Shown here: piece after piece, positions 39,520 to 49,223 of the stretch
Numbering within the stretch: position 1 is the stretch's first letter
How the letters are laid out: each line of letters begins with the position of its first letter
Origin: Thioalkalivibrio sp. ALJ12
GTDB lineage: Bacteria; Pseudomonadota; Gammaproteobacteria; Ectothiorhodospirales; Ectothiorhodospiraceae
Direction of reading: 5' to 3'
Length of the DNA stretch: 64,000 bases
NCBI RefSeq assembly: GCF_000378305.1
Contig: NZ_KB899540.1
Span: forward strand, 253,924-317,923
Program-made: the position numbers and the translations under genes
The notes under the pieces: generated by a model
Told to the model about the DNA's origin: nothing
Database searches by the model: none
Seen by the model: only the letters and a program-made list of their open reading frames with translations

Positions 39520-40739
39520 TAGCGCACCTCCCGCGAGCGCTGGGCCGCCGGATCACGGCTACCCAGTCGATTGACACCTGACCCAGGAGTGGCACCGAGG
39601 CCACCGCGGCTGGTATCGATGGGTTGCGGGGTCGGCGTATCACCCGAGTTGGATCGGGTACCGGTACCACGGAACAGCTGATCCAGCGGCAGCATCATCA
39701 GGTTGTTGCTGCTGCCCACGTCGAGCATGACCTTGCGCGAATCCTCGAGCACGGCCTCGACGGCCTCCAGATACAGACGGTCGCGGGTCACTTCCGGGTA
39801 CTGCTGGTATTCCACCAGCAACTGATCGAAGCGCGCAGCATCACCGTCGGCCTGCGCAATGACCTGATCACGATAGGCCTCGGCCTCCTCGATGATACGC
39901 GCCGCCTGACCACGGGCCCGCGGGATCACGCCGTTGGCGTAGGCCTCGGCCTCGTTGCGGAAGCGAACCTCGTCCTCGCGGGCGCGGATCGCGTCGGCAA
40001 AGGCCTCCTGGACCGGCTCGGGCGGCTGGGCCTGCTGCATGGACACGGCGGTAACCGTAACCCCGGCCCCGTAGGAATCCAGATTCTCCTGCATCACCAC
40101 ACGCGCCGACGAGGCAATCTCCCCACGCCCTTCGCCGAGGATGAAGTCCAGGTTGGAACGCCCGACACGTTCGCGGATCGCGGATTCCATTACGTGATTC
40201 ACAGTGGAGTCCGGGTTGCGCACGTTGAAGAGGAAATCGACCAGATCGAGGATGCGGTACTGCACCGCGATATCGATATCGATGATGTTCTCGTCTCCGG
40301 TCAGCATCAACGCGCGGTGCTCGATGGTTCGCACGTTATCGACGTTGACGATCTCGACCCGCTCGATCGGATAGGGCAAATGCCAGCCGGGACCCGGGTT
40401 CTTCACTTCCTGGAAGGCGCCAAAGCGCAGCACAACACCGCGCTCGCCCTCGGAGATGATATGGAAGCCGGAGGCCAGCCAGACGACCAGAGCGATGATC
40501 AGCCCGAGACTGACCAGGGCCTGGGTACCACGGCCCATGCCACCACCGGAGGAACCCCCGGAGCCACTGTCGCCACCACCGCCGAAGATTCCATTCAGCT
40601 GGCGCGACAGCTTGCGCATCATTTCTTCCAGATCGGGAGGCTGGTTGCCCCCGCCGCCACCGCTACCACCACCGCGCTGGCCACCGCCGCCCCCACTCCA
40701 GGGGTCGCGGTTACTATTTCCCGGTTCGTTCCAGGGCAT
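39519..40739 (-). CDS. hflK: HflK, modulator of FtsH protease
   Basis: A 406-aa SPFH protein. A Gly-rich cytoplasmic N-terminus (residues ~15-65, runs of Gly with Asn/Ser) precedes a single membrane helix (about 75-95) and the SPFH domain (ISEGERGVVLRFGAF, VQYRILDLVDFLFNV, AYRDQVIAQADGDAARF). It is the upstream partner of hflC. In many gammaproteobacteria hfq-hflX precede it. Here acpS and the sigma-E run lie there instead, and hflK has its own promoter. Confidence 0.95.
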   Translation of the reverse strand: MPWNEPGNSNRDPWSGGGGGQRGGGSGGGGGNQPPDLEEMMRKLSRQLNGIFGGGGDSGSGGSSGGGMGRGTQALVSLGLIIALVVWLASGFHIISEGERGVVLRFGAFQEVKNPGPGWHLPYPIERVEIVNVDNVRTIEHRALMLTGDENIIDIDIAVQYRILDLVDFLFNVRNPDSTVNHVMESAIRERVGRSNLDFILGEGRGEIASSARVVMQENLDSYGAGVTVTAVSMQQAQPPEPVQEAFADAIRAREDEVRFRNEAEAYANGVIPRARGQAARIIEEAEAYRDQVIAQADGDAARFDQLLVEYQQYPEVTRDRLYLEAVEAVLEDSRKVMLDVGSSNNLMMLPLDQLFRGTGTRSNSGDTPTPQPIDTSRGGLGATPGSGVNRLGSRDPAAQRSREVR

Positions 40740-40811
40740 GGACTGGACTCCGTCACTCGCTCAGGGCTGGCACCATCCGTTCACCCGACACGGATGGGCA
40801 TAAGGGGCCAT

Positions 40812-40840
40812 ATTCTAGGGAGCCGGTCCCACCCGGGCAA
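40812..40840 (-). promoter_or_regulatory. Putative sigma-70 promoter of hflKC-hisZ-purA
   Basis: On the minus strand TTGCCC (40840-40835, 4/6) and TAGAAT (40817-40812, 5/6) are 17 bp apart. The start would be near 40805, about 66 nt before the hflK ATG. It separates hflKC from the upstream acpS operon. Confidence 0.55.
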
Positions 40841-40863
40841 CCACGACCGGAGGGAAAAGCGGG

Positions 40864-41244
40864 TTACTCACCACCCTCGAGGACCACAAAGGCCTGGGCA
40901 TACTCGCGCTCGTCGCTAATACTGAGGTGAATGGCGCTCACCCCAAGGCGTTCGGCGGTCGCCCGTGCGCGGCCTTCCAGCACGAATTCGGGGCGCCCGC
41001 GGGCATCATGGGTCACCCCGGCTTCGGCCAGCCCCATGTCGGCCCCGACCCCACATCCCAGCGCCTTGGCGAGGGCCTCCTTGGCCGCAAAGCGCCGGGC
41101 GAGAAATCCCGCCGGATGCTCCGACGGCAGGTCGGCGTGCTCGACCGGATGCAGGATACGCTCGGCCAGCCGCCGGCCATGGCGCTCCCACATGCCCTGC
41201 ATGCGCGCCACCTGGACGAGGTCGGTGCCGATCCCGAGGATCAT
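40864..41244 (-). CDS. acpS: Holo-[acyl-carrier-protein] synthase
   Basis: A 126-aa phosphopantetheinyl transferase that activates acyl carrier protein. It opens MILGIGTDLVQVARM (Asp metal ligand in GTDLV) and has RFAAKEALAKALG (Glu/Lys) and AIHLSISDEREYA. The ATG at 41244 is chosen because the family starts exactly there. It lies 7 bp after pdxJ. Last gene of the long rpoE-to-acpS run. Confidence 0.95.
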   Translation of the reverse strand: MILGIGTDLVQVARMQGMWERHGRRLAERILHPVEHADLPSEHPAGFLARRFAAKEALAKALGCGVGADMGLAEAGVTHDARGRPEFVLEGRARATAERLGVSAIHLSISDEREYAQAFVVLEGGE

Positions 41245-41251
41245 GCGGCGA

Positions 41252-42019
41252 TCACACCGGGTACTGGCCGACTGGCAGGCCAGCGCGGGCGGCATCCATC
41301 AAACCGCGCATGTGGCTGACTGCCTCCGGCAACCCCGTAAACAACGCCCGGGCCACGATGGAGTGGCCGATATTCAGCTCGTGAAAGACCGGATTCGCGG
41401 CAATCGGACGTACATTGTCGTAGTCGAGCCCATGACCGGCGTTGATCACCAGCCCCATGGCCTGACCGGCAGTGGCGGCCTGGTTGATCCCGGCCAGCAA
41501 ACGTTCGCGCTCGGCTGCATCACGGGCATTGGCATAGGCGCCCGTATGCAGCTCCACCACCGGAGCACCAATCTTGACCGCCGCCTCCATCTGGCGAACA
41601 TCCGGCTCCACGAACAGCGAGACCTCGATCCCGGCCGCGGTCAGCGGGGCCACGAAATCACGCAGCCGCTCCAGCTGCCCGGCCGCATCCAGCCCGCCCT
41701 CGGTGGTCAGTTCCTCGCGCTTTTCCGGCACGATGCAGCAAGCCTCGGGGAGCAGCTTCAAGGCGATCGCCTGCATGCCCTCGGTGGCGGCCATCTCGAG
41801 GTTCATCGGCACCGTAAGCCGCGGCTTGATCCCGAAGACATCGTCATCCTGGATATGGCGGCGATCCTCGCGCAGGTGCAGGGTGATCGAATCCGCGCCG
41901 CTGGCCTCGGCCAGGCGTACCGCCTGCATCAGGTCAGGATACGGCGTGTGGCGGGCCTGGCGAATCGTGGCGATGTGGTCGAGGTTGACCCCCAGCTTGA
42001 GCGGTGCGGGATGCGACAT
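41252..42019 (-). CDS. pdxJ: Pyridoxine 5'-phosphate synthase
   Basis: A 255-aa TIM-barrel enzyme condensing 1-deoxyxylulose-5-phosphate with 3-amino-1-hydroxyacetone phosphate to form pyridoxine phosphate. Key segments are LGVNLDHIATIRQAR, ITLHLREDRRHIQDDD, NLEMAAT, VELHTGAYA and INAGHGLDYDN...ELNIGHSIVARA. The ATG at 42019 matches the family start. The recO-pdxJ-acpS order is conserved in gammaproteobacteria. Confidence 0.96.
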   Translation of the reverse strand: MSHPAPLKLGVNLDHIATIRQARHTPYPDLMQAVRLAEASGADSITLHLREDRRHIQDDDVFGIKPRLTVPMNLEMAATEGMQAIALKLLPEACCIVPEKREELTTEGGLDAAGQLERLRDFVAPLTAAGIEVSLFVEPDVRQMEAAVKIGAPVVELHTGAYANARDAAERERLLAGINQAATAGQAMGLVINAGHGLDYDNVRPIAANPVFHELNIGHSIVARALFTGLPEAVSHMRGLMDAARAGLPVGQYPV

Positions 42020-42065
42020 GGTACGTGTGGCCTTGTATGGGCTTGAATGCGTGTCAGGGCCGGGG

Positions 42066-42725
42066 CTACAGCAGCGCTCGCGTGCGCAGCACGCGGCCGG
42101 CCAGGTGATGGTCAATCAGGGCGCGCATGAAGTCACGCGCCGGACGGGCATGATTATCGGGGACCGGCTGCCCCGAAGCGAGCGCCCACAGGGCCTCCCC
42201 GGCGATGGCACCCGCGCGCCCCGGTGCCGTGGGCTCCAGGCCCATCTCGGGCTCGTACCGATACCAGGCCGCCGGATCAAGCTCGGCGGCATCGACATGC
42301 TCGAGCCCGGAATCGATCGGCAGCAGCAGCGCCCACTCGGCGCGGCGCAACACCACGTCCGCGCGCTCCCGGGCCGCCAGCCGCGCGTAGGCCGTCAGCA
42401 GGGCCGGCAACGCCTCGGGGATCGGCGCGTCACGCGGATAGAGGCGCAACACCAGCTCATTCAGATACAAACCGCAGACCAACGCCCGCCCGGTCAACGG
42501 AAAGACCCGCTGCTGCTCCGCCACCTGCAGCGTGGGAAGCTCGCCACGGCCGCGCCAGGCCAGATCCAGTAGCACAAAGGGCTGTACCGACCCCGCCTTG
42601 CCACGCACCACCGCCGCCACACGCCCGGCCTCGCCCGTCAGCAGTTCCAGCACGCGGCTGTTCTCGCGCAGTGCCCGCGCATGCAGCACTACACCCTGGG
42701 TGACGGCCGTCGCCGCGCCACTCAT
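42066..42725 (-). CDS. recO: DNA repair protein RecO
   Basis: A 219-aa recombination mediator that helps load RecA on gaps. An N-terminal OB-fold (GVVLHARALRENSRVLELLTGEAGRVAAVVRG) is followed by the helical domain (CGLYLNELVLRLYPRDAP). The ATG at 42725 is 16 bp after the era stop. The short C-terminus is as in other gammaproteobacterial RecO proteins, without an obvious zinc site. Confidence 0.92.
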   Translation of the reverse strand: MSGAATAVTQGVVLHARALRENSRVLELLTGEAGRVAAVVRGKAGSVQPFVLLDLAWRGRGELPTLQVAEQQRVFPLTGRALVCGLYLNELVLRLYPRDAPIPEALPALLTAYARLAARERADVVLRRAEWALLLPIDSGLEHVDAAELDPAAWYRYEPEMGLEPTAPGRAGAIAGEALWALASGQPVPDNHARPARDFMRALIDHHLAGRVLRTRALL

Positions 42726-42741
42726 GCGCGCCGCGGCGCCT

Positions 42742-43653
42742 TCACCGGGGTTCTTCGATGCCCAGCTCGCGCAGGGCGCGGGGATTCCGGGTCCAGTCCG
42801 CCTCGACACGTACCGTCAGGCGCAGCATGACCTTCCGCCCCAGCAGCTCTTCCAGCTGCAGACGCGCCGCCTGCCCGATCCGCTTCAGGCGCTGTCCACC
42901 CTTGCCGATCACGATCCCCTTCTGGCTGTCGCGCTCGACCATGATGACGGCATCGATATGCGTCGTCCGCGGCTCGTCGGACCACTGCTCCACGCGCACC
43001 GCCACCGAGTACGGGACCTCCTGCCCCAGGCTCTCCAGCAGGGACTCGCGGATCATCTCCTCGGCGCGGAAGCGCTCCGGGCGATCGGACAGCTGCTCGG
43101 GGTCGTAGAGGAAGGGCCCCGCGGGCAGGTGGCCGCGGATCTCGTCGATCAGGCCCGCGACGTTGGAGCCCGTCTTCGCCGACAGCGGGACAACACCTGC
43201 ATACGGCATCGCCTCCATGCGCGCCGCGATAAACGGCAGCAGTTCTTCTTTTTCCCGCGCCCGATCGACCTTGTTGATCACCAGCAGCGCCGGCCGCTCG
43301 GACTGGCGAATCAGCTGCTCGATGCGCTCGTCGCCCTCGCCAAAGCGTCCCGCCTCGACCAGGAAACACACCAGGTCCGCGTCGGCCAGGGCCTGACTGG
43401 CCGTGCGGTTCAGCACACGGTTCACCAGACGCGTGCGTTCAGTATCGATCCCCGGGGTGTCCATCAGCACGATCTGGTCGTTCCCCTCGGTCACGATGCC
43501 GAGGATGCGATTGCGCGTGGTGTGGGGACGCCGCGTCGTGGCTGCGAGCTTCTCGCCCACCAGGCGGTTCATCAGCGTAGTCTTGCCAACATTCGGGCGG
43601 CCGACCAGCGCGACCATACCGCACCGCGTTCCGGACTCGGAAGTGCTATCCAT
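42742..43653 (-). CDS. era: GTPase Era
   Basis: A 303-aa GTPase that chaperones 16S rRNA 3'-end maturation and 30S assembly. G1 is GRPNVGKT (18-25), G3 DTPGID, G4 NKVD. The C-terminal KH domain has IVIGKGGQRLKRIGQAARLQLEELLGRKV. ATG 43653 is preferred. A GTG at 43662 overlaps the rnc stop and is an alternative with poor spacing to the GGAG. The rnc-era coupling is typical. Confidence 0.96.
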   Translation of the reverse strand: MDSTSESGTRCGMVALVGRPNVGKTTLMNRLVGEKLAATTRRPHTTRNRILGIVTEGNDQIVLMDTPGIDTERTRLVNRVLNRTASQALADADLVCFLVEAGRFGEGDERIEQLIRQSERPALLVINKVDRAREKEELLPFIAARMEAMPYAGVVPLSAKTGSNVAGLIDEIRGHLPAGPFLYDPEQLSDRPERFRAEEMIRESLLESLGQEVPYSVAVRVEQWSDEPRTTHIDAVIMVERDSQKGIVIGKGGQRLKRIGQAARLQLEELLGRKVMLRLTVRVEADWTRNPRALRELGIEEPR

Positions 43654-43658
43654 GCCGT

Positions 43659-44375
43659 TCACTGCTCCTGTGCCTGCTGCTGCAACCGCTGCAGCGCGGC
43701 CTCGGCCGCGGCCTGCTCCGCGCGGCGCCGAGAGGAGCCCTCGCCCTGCTGCCCCCAGCCCTGAGTAGGCAGGTGTACGGAGACGGTGAAGCGGCGCTGG
43801 TGATCGGGGCCAACCACCTCCAGCACTTCGTAAACGGGCAGTTCCGCATTGCGGCCCTGCAATTGTTCCTGCAAACGGGTCTTCGGGTCCTTCAGGGATT
43901 CGGCGGAGGGGAGATTCCCCAGGCGCTCGGCATAAAGTGCCAGGGTGAAGTCGCGCGCAGCCTGCATGCCGGCCTCGCGGTAGGTCACGCCAATCAGGGC
44001 CTCGACCGCGTCGGCGAGGATGGAATCGCGCCGCTGACCGCCGCTCTTGCGTTCGCCCTGGCCGAGATTGAGCGTGCCTTCCAGTCCCGACTCTCGCGCC
44101 AGGGCCGCCAGCGATTCGCGGTTGACCAGCGCCGCGCGCAGGCGCGTGAGATCCCCTTCTGGCGCGTCCGGCAGCTGCTCGTACAGGGCATCGGCGATGA
44201 CCAGACCCAGGACCGCATCGCCCAGAAACTCCAGGCGCTCGTTGTTGCGCCCGCCGGCACTGCGATGGGTCAGGGCCTGGCGGACGCCATCGCCCTCGCG
44301 CACCGCCTCCGGCAGCAGATCGCGAAAATCGCGACTCGCACTCGATCGTTGAAGGTTACGGTCCGACAATCCCAC
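43659..44375 (-). CDS. rnc: Ribonuclease III
   Basis: A 238-aa double-strand-specific RNase for rRNA and mRNA processing. The signature NERLEFLGDAVL is at 45-56. The second metal-site helix has DAVEALIGVTYREAG. The C-terminal dsRNA-binding domain has DPKTRLQEQLQGRNAELPVYEV and RRRAEQAAAEAAL. The start is a GTG at 44375, 9 bp after the DUF4845 stop, inside sequence resembling the end of the MITE-like repeat. Confidence 0.96.
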   Translation of the reverse strand: MGLSDRNLQRSSASRDFRDLLPEAVREGDGVRQALTHRSAGGRNNERLEFLGDAVLGLVIADALYEQLPDAPEGDLTRLRAALVNRESLAALARESGLEGTLNLGQGERKSGGQRRDSILADAVEALIGVTYREAGMQAARDFTLALYAERLGNLPSAESLKDPKTRLQEQLQGRNAELPVYEVLEVVGPDHQRRFTVSVHLPTQGWGQQGEGSSRRRAEQAAAEAALQRLQQQAQEQ

Positions 44376-44384
44376 AGCGTTTCC

Positions 44385-44762
44385 CTAGGGCGCCAGGGTT
44401 TCGCTACGCGAGAAACGCGCGACCACGTCGACGTTCCCCAGGAACTCGCGGCGGACTTCGTATTCCAGATGCATCTGCCGGCGATCGCCCTCCTCGGTCA
44501 CCGAGAAGTCGTCCTCCTCGATCCCGTCGTACACCGAGTTGATCTGGAAGCGGCGGTTCATCTCGCGCCACAGCTCGCGCTCGCTTTTCTCGGCCGCACC
44601 GGGCTGGGTCGCCACGTCCTGCATGATCGAGCGCACCGTCAGGTACTGGGTGTACTGCGTACCCATCTTGATCACGAAGGTCCCGACCAGCAGCGCCAGC
44701 AGGATCAATGCCATCACCGTCAGGGCACCCGCCCCGCGCATGGAATGTCTGGAATGCCGCAT
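44385..44762 (-). CDS. DUF4845 single-pass membrane protein
   Basis: A 125-aa protein. One N-terminal hydrophobic helix (about 13-33) precedes a periplasmic region with the DUF4845 pattern (VRSIMQDVATQPG, LWREMNRRFQINSVY, LEYEVRREFLGNVDVVARF). The family commonly sits between lepB and rnc. Its function is unknown, and it resembles a minor pilin-like fold in layout. The stop codon is in CTAGGGAAACGCTG. Confidence 0.85.
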   Translation of the reverse strand: MRHSRHSMRGAGALTVMALILLALLVGTFVIKMGTQYTQYLTVRSIMQDVATQPGAAEKSERELWREMNRRFQINSVYDGIEEDDFSVTEEGDRRQMHLEYEVRREFLGNVDVVARFSRSETLAP

Positions 44763-44800
44763 CGCCCTACCCCCTGGTTGCCTGCGCCCGCGAAACAGGC

Positions 44801-45571
44801 CTAGCGAATCGCCTGGCCAATCCGGGAAAAGTCCCTGTGCCCTTCATTGTAATCCCAATGCAGCCAGATAAAGAGGGCACGCCCCACCAGCAGATCCTCG
44901 GAGACGAACCCCCAGGTCCGGCTGTCGTTCGAGTTGTCGCGATTGTCGCCGACCATGAAATAGTGGCCGTCGGGGACCGTCACCGAGCCATCCAGGCTCG
45001 GGCGTTCCTCGCGCATCAGCGTCGTGTAGGTGCGCCCGTCGAGGGTCTCCTCGTACAGTGAGGCACCGGACATCATCTCCCCGGACCCCTCGCCCTCGAA
45101 GGTACCCACGCGCTCGGCCGACTGTGCCTCGCCGTTGACGTACAGCACGCGATCGCGGAACTCGATGGTATCCCCCGGCAGCCCAATCACTCGCTTGATG
45201 TAGTCCTCTTGCGGGTTGCGCGGATACTTGAACACCACGACCTCGCCACGCTCGGGCTCGCCCATATCGAAGACCTTGGTACGCGTAACCGGCAGGCGAA
45301 TCCCGTAGGAAAACTTGTTCACCATGATGAAGTCGCCCACCAGCAGGGTCGGCATCATGGAGCCCGACGGGATGCGGAACGGCTCGGCCACGAACGAGCG
45401 CAGCACCAGCACAATCAGCAGCACCGGGAAGAACGAACGCGAATAGTCCACGAACCACGGCATGCGCGCCTGACGCTCGGGGCTCAGCCGCCGCCGCAGG
45501 AGCACCCAGCCCAGCCAGATCAGGCCCGTTGCGGCCGTGGCCAGTACCAGGATCAGTTCCAGATTCGCCAT
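44801..45571 (-). CDS. lepB: Signal peptidase I
   Basis: A 256-aa membrane serine protease removing Sec signal peptides on the periplasmic face. Two N-terminal membrane segments precede box B with catalytic Ser71 (IPSGSM) and general-base Lys126 (YIKRVIGLPGD). GDNRDNSNDSR forms box E. The lepA-lepB order is conserved. Confidence 0.97.
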   Translation of the reverse strand: MANLELILVLATAATGLIWLGWVLLRRRLSPERQARMPWFVDYSRSFFPVLLIVLVLRSFVAEPFRIPSGSMMPTLLVGDFIMVNKFSYGIRLPVTRTKVFDMGEPERGEVVVFKYPRNPQEDYIKRVIGLPGDTIEFRDRVLYVNGEAQSAERVGTFEGEGSGEMMSGASLYEETLDGRTYTTLMREERPSLDGSVTVPDGHYFMVGDNRDNSNDSRTWGFVSEDLLVGRALFIWLHWDYNEGHRDFSRIGQAIR

Positions 45572-45622
45572 GTATTGTCCTCGATCACCGCCTTGCGGCG
45601 TGCCCGCTCCGACCCGGGCGCG

Positions 45623-47428
45623 TTATTTGTCGTCGCCGACCGACAGCACCGCCAGGAAGGCCTCCTGCGGCACATCTACCTTGCCAATCGACTTCATGCG
45701 TTTCTTGCCGGCCTTCTGCTTCTCCAGCAGCTTGCGCTTGCGCGAGACGTCGCCGCCGTAGCACTTGGCCAGCACATTCTTGCGCATCGCCTTGACCGTG
45801 GATCGCGCGATAATCTTCGAGCCGATCGCCGCCTGGATCGCCACCTCGTACATCTGCCGCGGGATGATCTTGGCCATGCGCTCGGTCAGCTCGCGACCGC
45901 GCGACTCCGCATGGTCACGATGCACGATCCCGGACAAGGCATCCACCCGCTCGCCGTTGATCAGGATATCCACGCGCACCAGCGGCGCCGCCTGGAAGCG
46001 CCGCGGCTGGTAGTCGAACGAGGCGTAGCCACGGGTTGCGGACTTCAGCCGGTCGAAGAAGTCCAGCATCACCTCGGACATCGGCAGCTCGTAGGACAAC
46101 TGCACCTGACGCCCCAGGTATTGCATCTTGGTCTGCACCCCGCGCTTCTCGATGCACAGGGTGATCACCGCGCCGACGTAGTCCTGCGGCACGAGGATGT
46201 TCGCCTCGATAATCGGCTCGCGGATCTCGGCAATCTCGTTGCTCGGCGGCAGCCCGGATGGGTTGTGCACCATCACCACCTCGCCGTCGCTCTTTTCCAC
46301 CTCGTAGACCACCGTGGGCGCGGTGGTAATCAGGTCAAGGTCGTACTCGCGCTCCAGGCGCTCCTGCACGATTTCCATGTGCAGCATGCCGAGGAAGCCG
46401 CAGCGAAAACCAAACCCCAGCGCCTGCGAGGTCTCCGGCTCGAAGGACAATGCGGCATCGTTCAGGCGCAGCTTGTCCAGCGCCTCGCGCAGGTCGTTGA
46501 AGTCATCCGCGCTGACCGGGAACAGGCCGGCGAACACCCGCGGCTGGACCTCCTGGAAGCCCGGCACCGGCTCGGAGGCCGGGTTGTTGAAGTCGGTGAA
46601 GGTGTCGCCCACCTTGGCCCCGGAGATGTCCTTGATGGTCGCGATCAGGTAGCCAACCTCGCCGACCTCAAGGGTCTCGCGGTCCACCGGCTTCGGCGTG
46701 AACACCCCGACCCGGCTGACCTCGTGGGCGCGCCCGACCGACATCGCCTTGATCTTCTGCCCCGCGTAGAAGCGCCCGGCCTTCACCCGCACCAGCGCGA
46801 CCACGCCCAGGTAGTTGTCGTACCAGGAGTCGATCACCAGCGCCTTGGGCGAGGCCTCGGCGTCCCCCTCCGGCGGCGGGATGCGGCGCACGATCTCCTC
46901 CAGCAGCTCGGCAATCCCCTCGCCGGTCTTCGCGGAGACCCGCACGGCGTCGGTGGCCTCGATGCCGATCACATCCTCGATCTCGGCCGCCACCCGATCC
47001 GGCTCGGCCGCCGGCAGGTCGATCTTGTTAAGCACCGGGACGACCTCGAGCCCCTGATCGATCGCGGTGTAGCAGTTGGCCACACTCTGCGCCTCCACAC
47101 CCTGGGAGGCATCGACCACCAGCAGTGCGCCCTCGCAGGCATACAGCGAACGCGAGACCTCATAGGAGAAGTCCACATGCCCCGGGGTATCGATGAAATT
47201 CAGCTGGTAACGCTGTCCGTCCTGGGCGTCGTAGAACAGTGAGACGCTCTGCGCCTTGATGGTGATCCCGCGCTCGCGCTCCAGGTCCATCGAGTCCAGC
47301 ACCTGCTCGGACATCTCGCGCTCGGTCAGGCCATGGCAGCCCTGGATCAGGCGGTCGGCCAGCGTGGACTTGCCGTGGTCGATATGCGCGATGATGGAAA
47401 AATTGCGGGTCAGGCGAGTTTCGGTCAT
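45623..47428 (-). CDS. lepA: Elongation factor 4 (LepA)
   Basis: A 601-aa ribosome-associated GTPase affecting translation under stress and 30S biogenesis. G motifs are [18 protein letters not shown] and NKIDLP. The C-terminal LepA-specific domain ends [36 protein letters not shown]-type sequence followed by [16 protein letters not shown]. The ATG at 47428 overlaps the stop of the glutaredoxin-like gene (ATGA). Confidence 0.97.
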   Translation of the reverse strand: MTETRLTRNFSIIAHIDHGKSTLADRLIQGCHGLTEREMSEQVLDSMDLERERGITIKAQSVSLFYDAQDGQRYQLNFIDTPGHVDFSYEVSRSLYACEGALLVVDASQGVEAQSVANCYTAIDQGLEVVPVLNKIDLPAAEPDRVAAEIEDVIGIEATDAVRVSAKTGEGIAELLEEIVRRIPPPEGDAEASPKALVIDSWYDNYLGVVALVRVKAGRFYAGQKIKAMSVGRAHEVSRVGVFTPKPVDRETLEVGEVGYLIATIKDISGAKVGDTFTDFNNPASEPVPGFQEVQPRVFAGLFPVSADDFNDLREALDKLRLNDAALSFEPETSQALGFGFRCGFLGMLHMEIVQERLEREYDLDLITTAPTVVYEVEKSDGEVVMVHNPSGLPPSNEIAEIREPIIEANILVPQDYVGAVITLCIEKRGVQTKMQYLGRQVQLSYELPMSEVMLDFFDRLKSATRGYASFDYQPRRFQAAPLVRVDILINGERVDALSGIVHRDHAESRGRELTERMAKIIPRQMYEVAIQAAIGSKIIARSTVKAMRKNVLAKCYGGDVSRKRKLLEKQKAGKKRMKSIGKVDVPQEAFLAVLSVGDDK

Positions 47429-47667
47429 GCAGGGGCCAGTAGGTCCAGCAGTGCCTTTCGGTCGAGGAAATGGCAGCAAAGAATGTCGCCGTCGACCGCA
47501 AGCACCGGGACCTTCGCGTTGAAACGCACGCGCAGGTCCCGGTCCTCGTCGATGTCGACGATCTCGAGGGCGAAAGTATAACGACTTTTGAGGGCCGAAA
47601 GCTCCGCGAGCATCTGCTCGCAAAGCCCGCAGCCTTCGCGGTGATACAGCGTCAAAGTACGCATCAT
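47425..47667 (-). CDS. Glutaredoxin-like protein (DUF836 type)
   Basis: An 80-aa thioredoxin-fold protein. It begins [20 protein letters not shown], with a CxxC-like GCGLC redox motif. The cis-Pro region is [11 protein letters not shown], and a second pair of cysteines (CC) lies near residue 65. DUF836/YbbN-like glutaredoxins of this length are often found before lepA. The exact partner is unknown. ATG 47664 is a one-codon-shorter alternative. Translationally coupled to lepA by ATGA overlap. Confidence 0.85.
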   Translation of the reverse strand: MMRTLTLYHREGCGLCEQMLAELSALKSRYTFALEIVDIDEDRDLRVRFNAKVPVLAVDGDILCCHFLDRKALLDLLAPA

Positions 47668-47716
47668 GATCGCTGCCGCCGCCCGGGCGCACAACGCCCG
47701 GGCCAGGGCACGACCA

Positions 47717-49147
47717 TCATTCGGACGGGATGCGCAGGGCGATAAAGGTCGGGTTGCCGTCGCGCTGGATCAGGACCGGCACCGTACGCCCGGTGCCGGC
47801 CGCCTCGATCTGCTCTTCCAGCTCTTCCAGCGAATCCACCGAGTGGCGACCGAACTGCACAATCACGTCGCCTGGCCGAATGCCGGAGGAACGGGCCGGA
47901 TTACCCGTCACCTCCGTAACCACCAGCCCGCCGTCCAGCCCGAGCTCGTCGGCCTCGGCGGCATCCAGCGGCTCCAGGTGCATCCCGAGCAGGCTTTGCG
48001 GCTCGGCACGCTCCTCCTGCTCCGGCTGGCGACCGCCGCGTTCCGCCGCCACATCGTCCGGCAGGCGTTCGATCTCGACCGTCAGGGTCCTGGTCTCCTC
48101 GCCGCGACGAATCTCCACCTCGGCCTCGGTACCGACCGGTGTACGTCCCACGATCGGCGGCAGCGCGGAGGAGTTCGGGACCTCGATCCCATTGAACTTG
48201 AGGATCACATCTCCCGTCTCGAAGCCGGCCTTCTCCGCCGGGCTGTCCGACTGCACACGGGCGACCAGGGCGCCGCTGGGCTTGTCCATGCCAAACGACT
48301 CGGCCAGATCGCGCGTAACCTCTTGGATCAGCACGCCCAGCCAGCCCCGCGTGACCTCGCCGTGCTCGCGCAGCTGCTTGACCACGTCCTCGACCATCTC
48401 GATCGGGACTGCGAATGACAGCCCCATGAAGCCACCGGTACGGCTGTAGATCTGGGCATTAATCCCCACGACCTTGCCGTCCAGGTTCAGCAGCGGGCCA
48501 CCCGAGTTCCCGGGGTTGATCGCGACATCGGTCTGGATGAACGGGACGTAATTCTCGGTCGGGAGGTTGCGCCCCTTGGCGCTGACGATCCCGGCCGTCA
48601 CGGAGTGATCGAAGCCGAACGGCGAGCCGATCGCCAGCACCCACTCGCCGACCTTGAGGTCGTCCGAGGAACCCAGCTCCAGCGTCGGCAGGTCATCGGC
48701 ATCGATCTTCAGCAGGGCCACGTCGCTTTGCGGGTCCTTGCCGACCACCTCGGCGTCGAACACGCGCCGGTCGGAGAGATGCACGACGACCTCGGAGGCC
48801 CCCTCCACAACGTGATTCGCCGTGATGATGTAGCCATCCTCGGTGTAGATGAAGCCGGACCCCAGCGAGCTGCGCTCCGGCATCCGGCCTTCGCCGCCCT
48901 CGCCTCGTCCGCCACCTGGGGGGGCGCCGAAGAAGCGTTCGAACAGGTCCTCGAACGGGGAGCCCTCGAAATCGGGGTGTCCGCCCGTCTGGCCACCCTC
49001 ACGCTCACGCGTGGTGGAGATATTGACCACCGCGGGGCTGTGCTCCTCCGCCAGCGGGACAAAATCCGGCAGCATGCGCGCCGAAGCCGGCAGGGAGAAG
49101 GCAAACAGGATCAGCCCCAGCAGGGCCCATTGCATCGGTCGCGTCAT
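47717..49147 (-). CDS. mucD: Periplasmic serine endoprotease, DegP/MucD-like
   Basis: A 476-aa HtrA protease/chaperone for misfolded periplasmic proteins. The signal peptide (1-23, ending ASA) is followed by a trypsin-like domain with triad H112 (TANHVV), D142 (SDVALLKI) and S215 (GNSGGP). Two PDZ domains follow (about 260-345 and 385-470). A Gly/Pro-rich insertion (77-90) precedes the catalytic His. It sits directly after rseC, as mucD does in the algU-mucABCD operon, so it is likely part of the sigma-E response. Confidence 0.95.
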   Translation of the reverse strand: MTRPMQWALLGLILFAFSLPASARMLPDFVPLAEEHSPAVVNISTTREREGGQTGGHPDFEGSPFEDLFERFFGAPPGGGRGEGGEGRMPERSSLGSGFIYTEDGYIITANHVVEGASEVVVHLSDRRVFDAEVVGKDPQSDVALLKIDADDLPTLELGSSDDLKVGEWVLAIGSPFGFDHSVTAGIVSAKGRNLPTENYVPFIQTDVAINPGNSGGPLLNLDGKVVGINAQIYSRTGGFMGLSFAVPIEMVEDVVKQLREHGEVTRGWLGVLIQEVTRDLAESFGMDKPSGALVARVQSDSPAEKAGFETGDVILKFNGIEVPNSSALPPIVGRTPVGTEAEVEIRRGEETRTLTVEIERLPDDVAAERGGRQPEQEERAEPQSLLGMHLEPLDAAEADELGLDGGLVVTEVTGNPARSSGIRPGDVIVQFGRHSVDSLEELEEQIEAAGTGRTVPVLIQRDGNPTFIALRIPSE

Positions 49148-49223
49148 GATTGAACCCGCTCTTGCTCGTGCGTTCATGCTCTAGAAAATTCGTACCGGGA
49201 CAAGTTCCCGGCGATTGCCTGCA

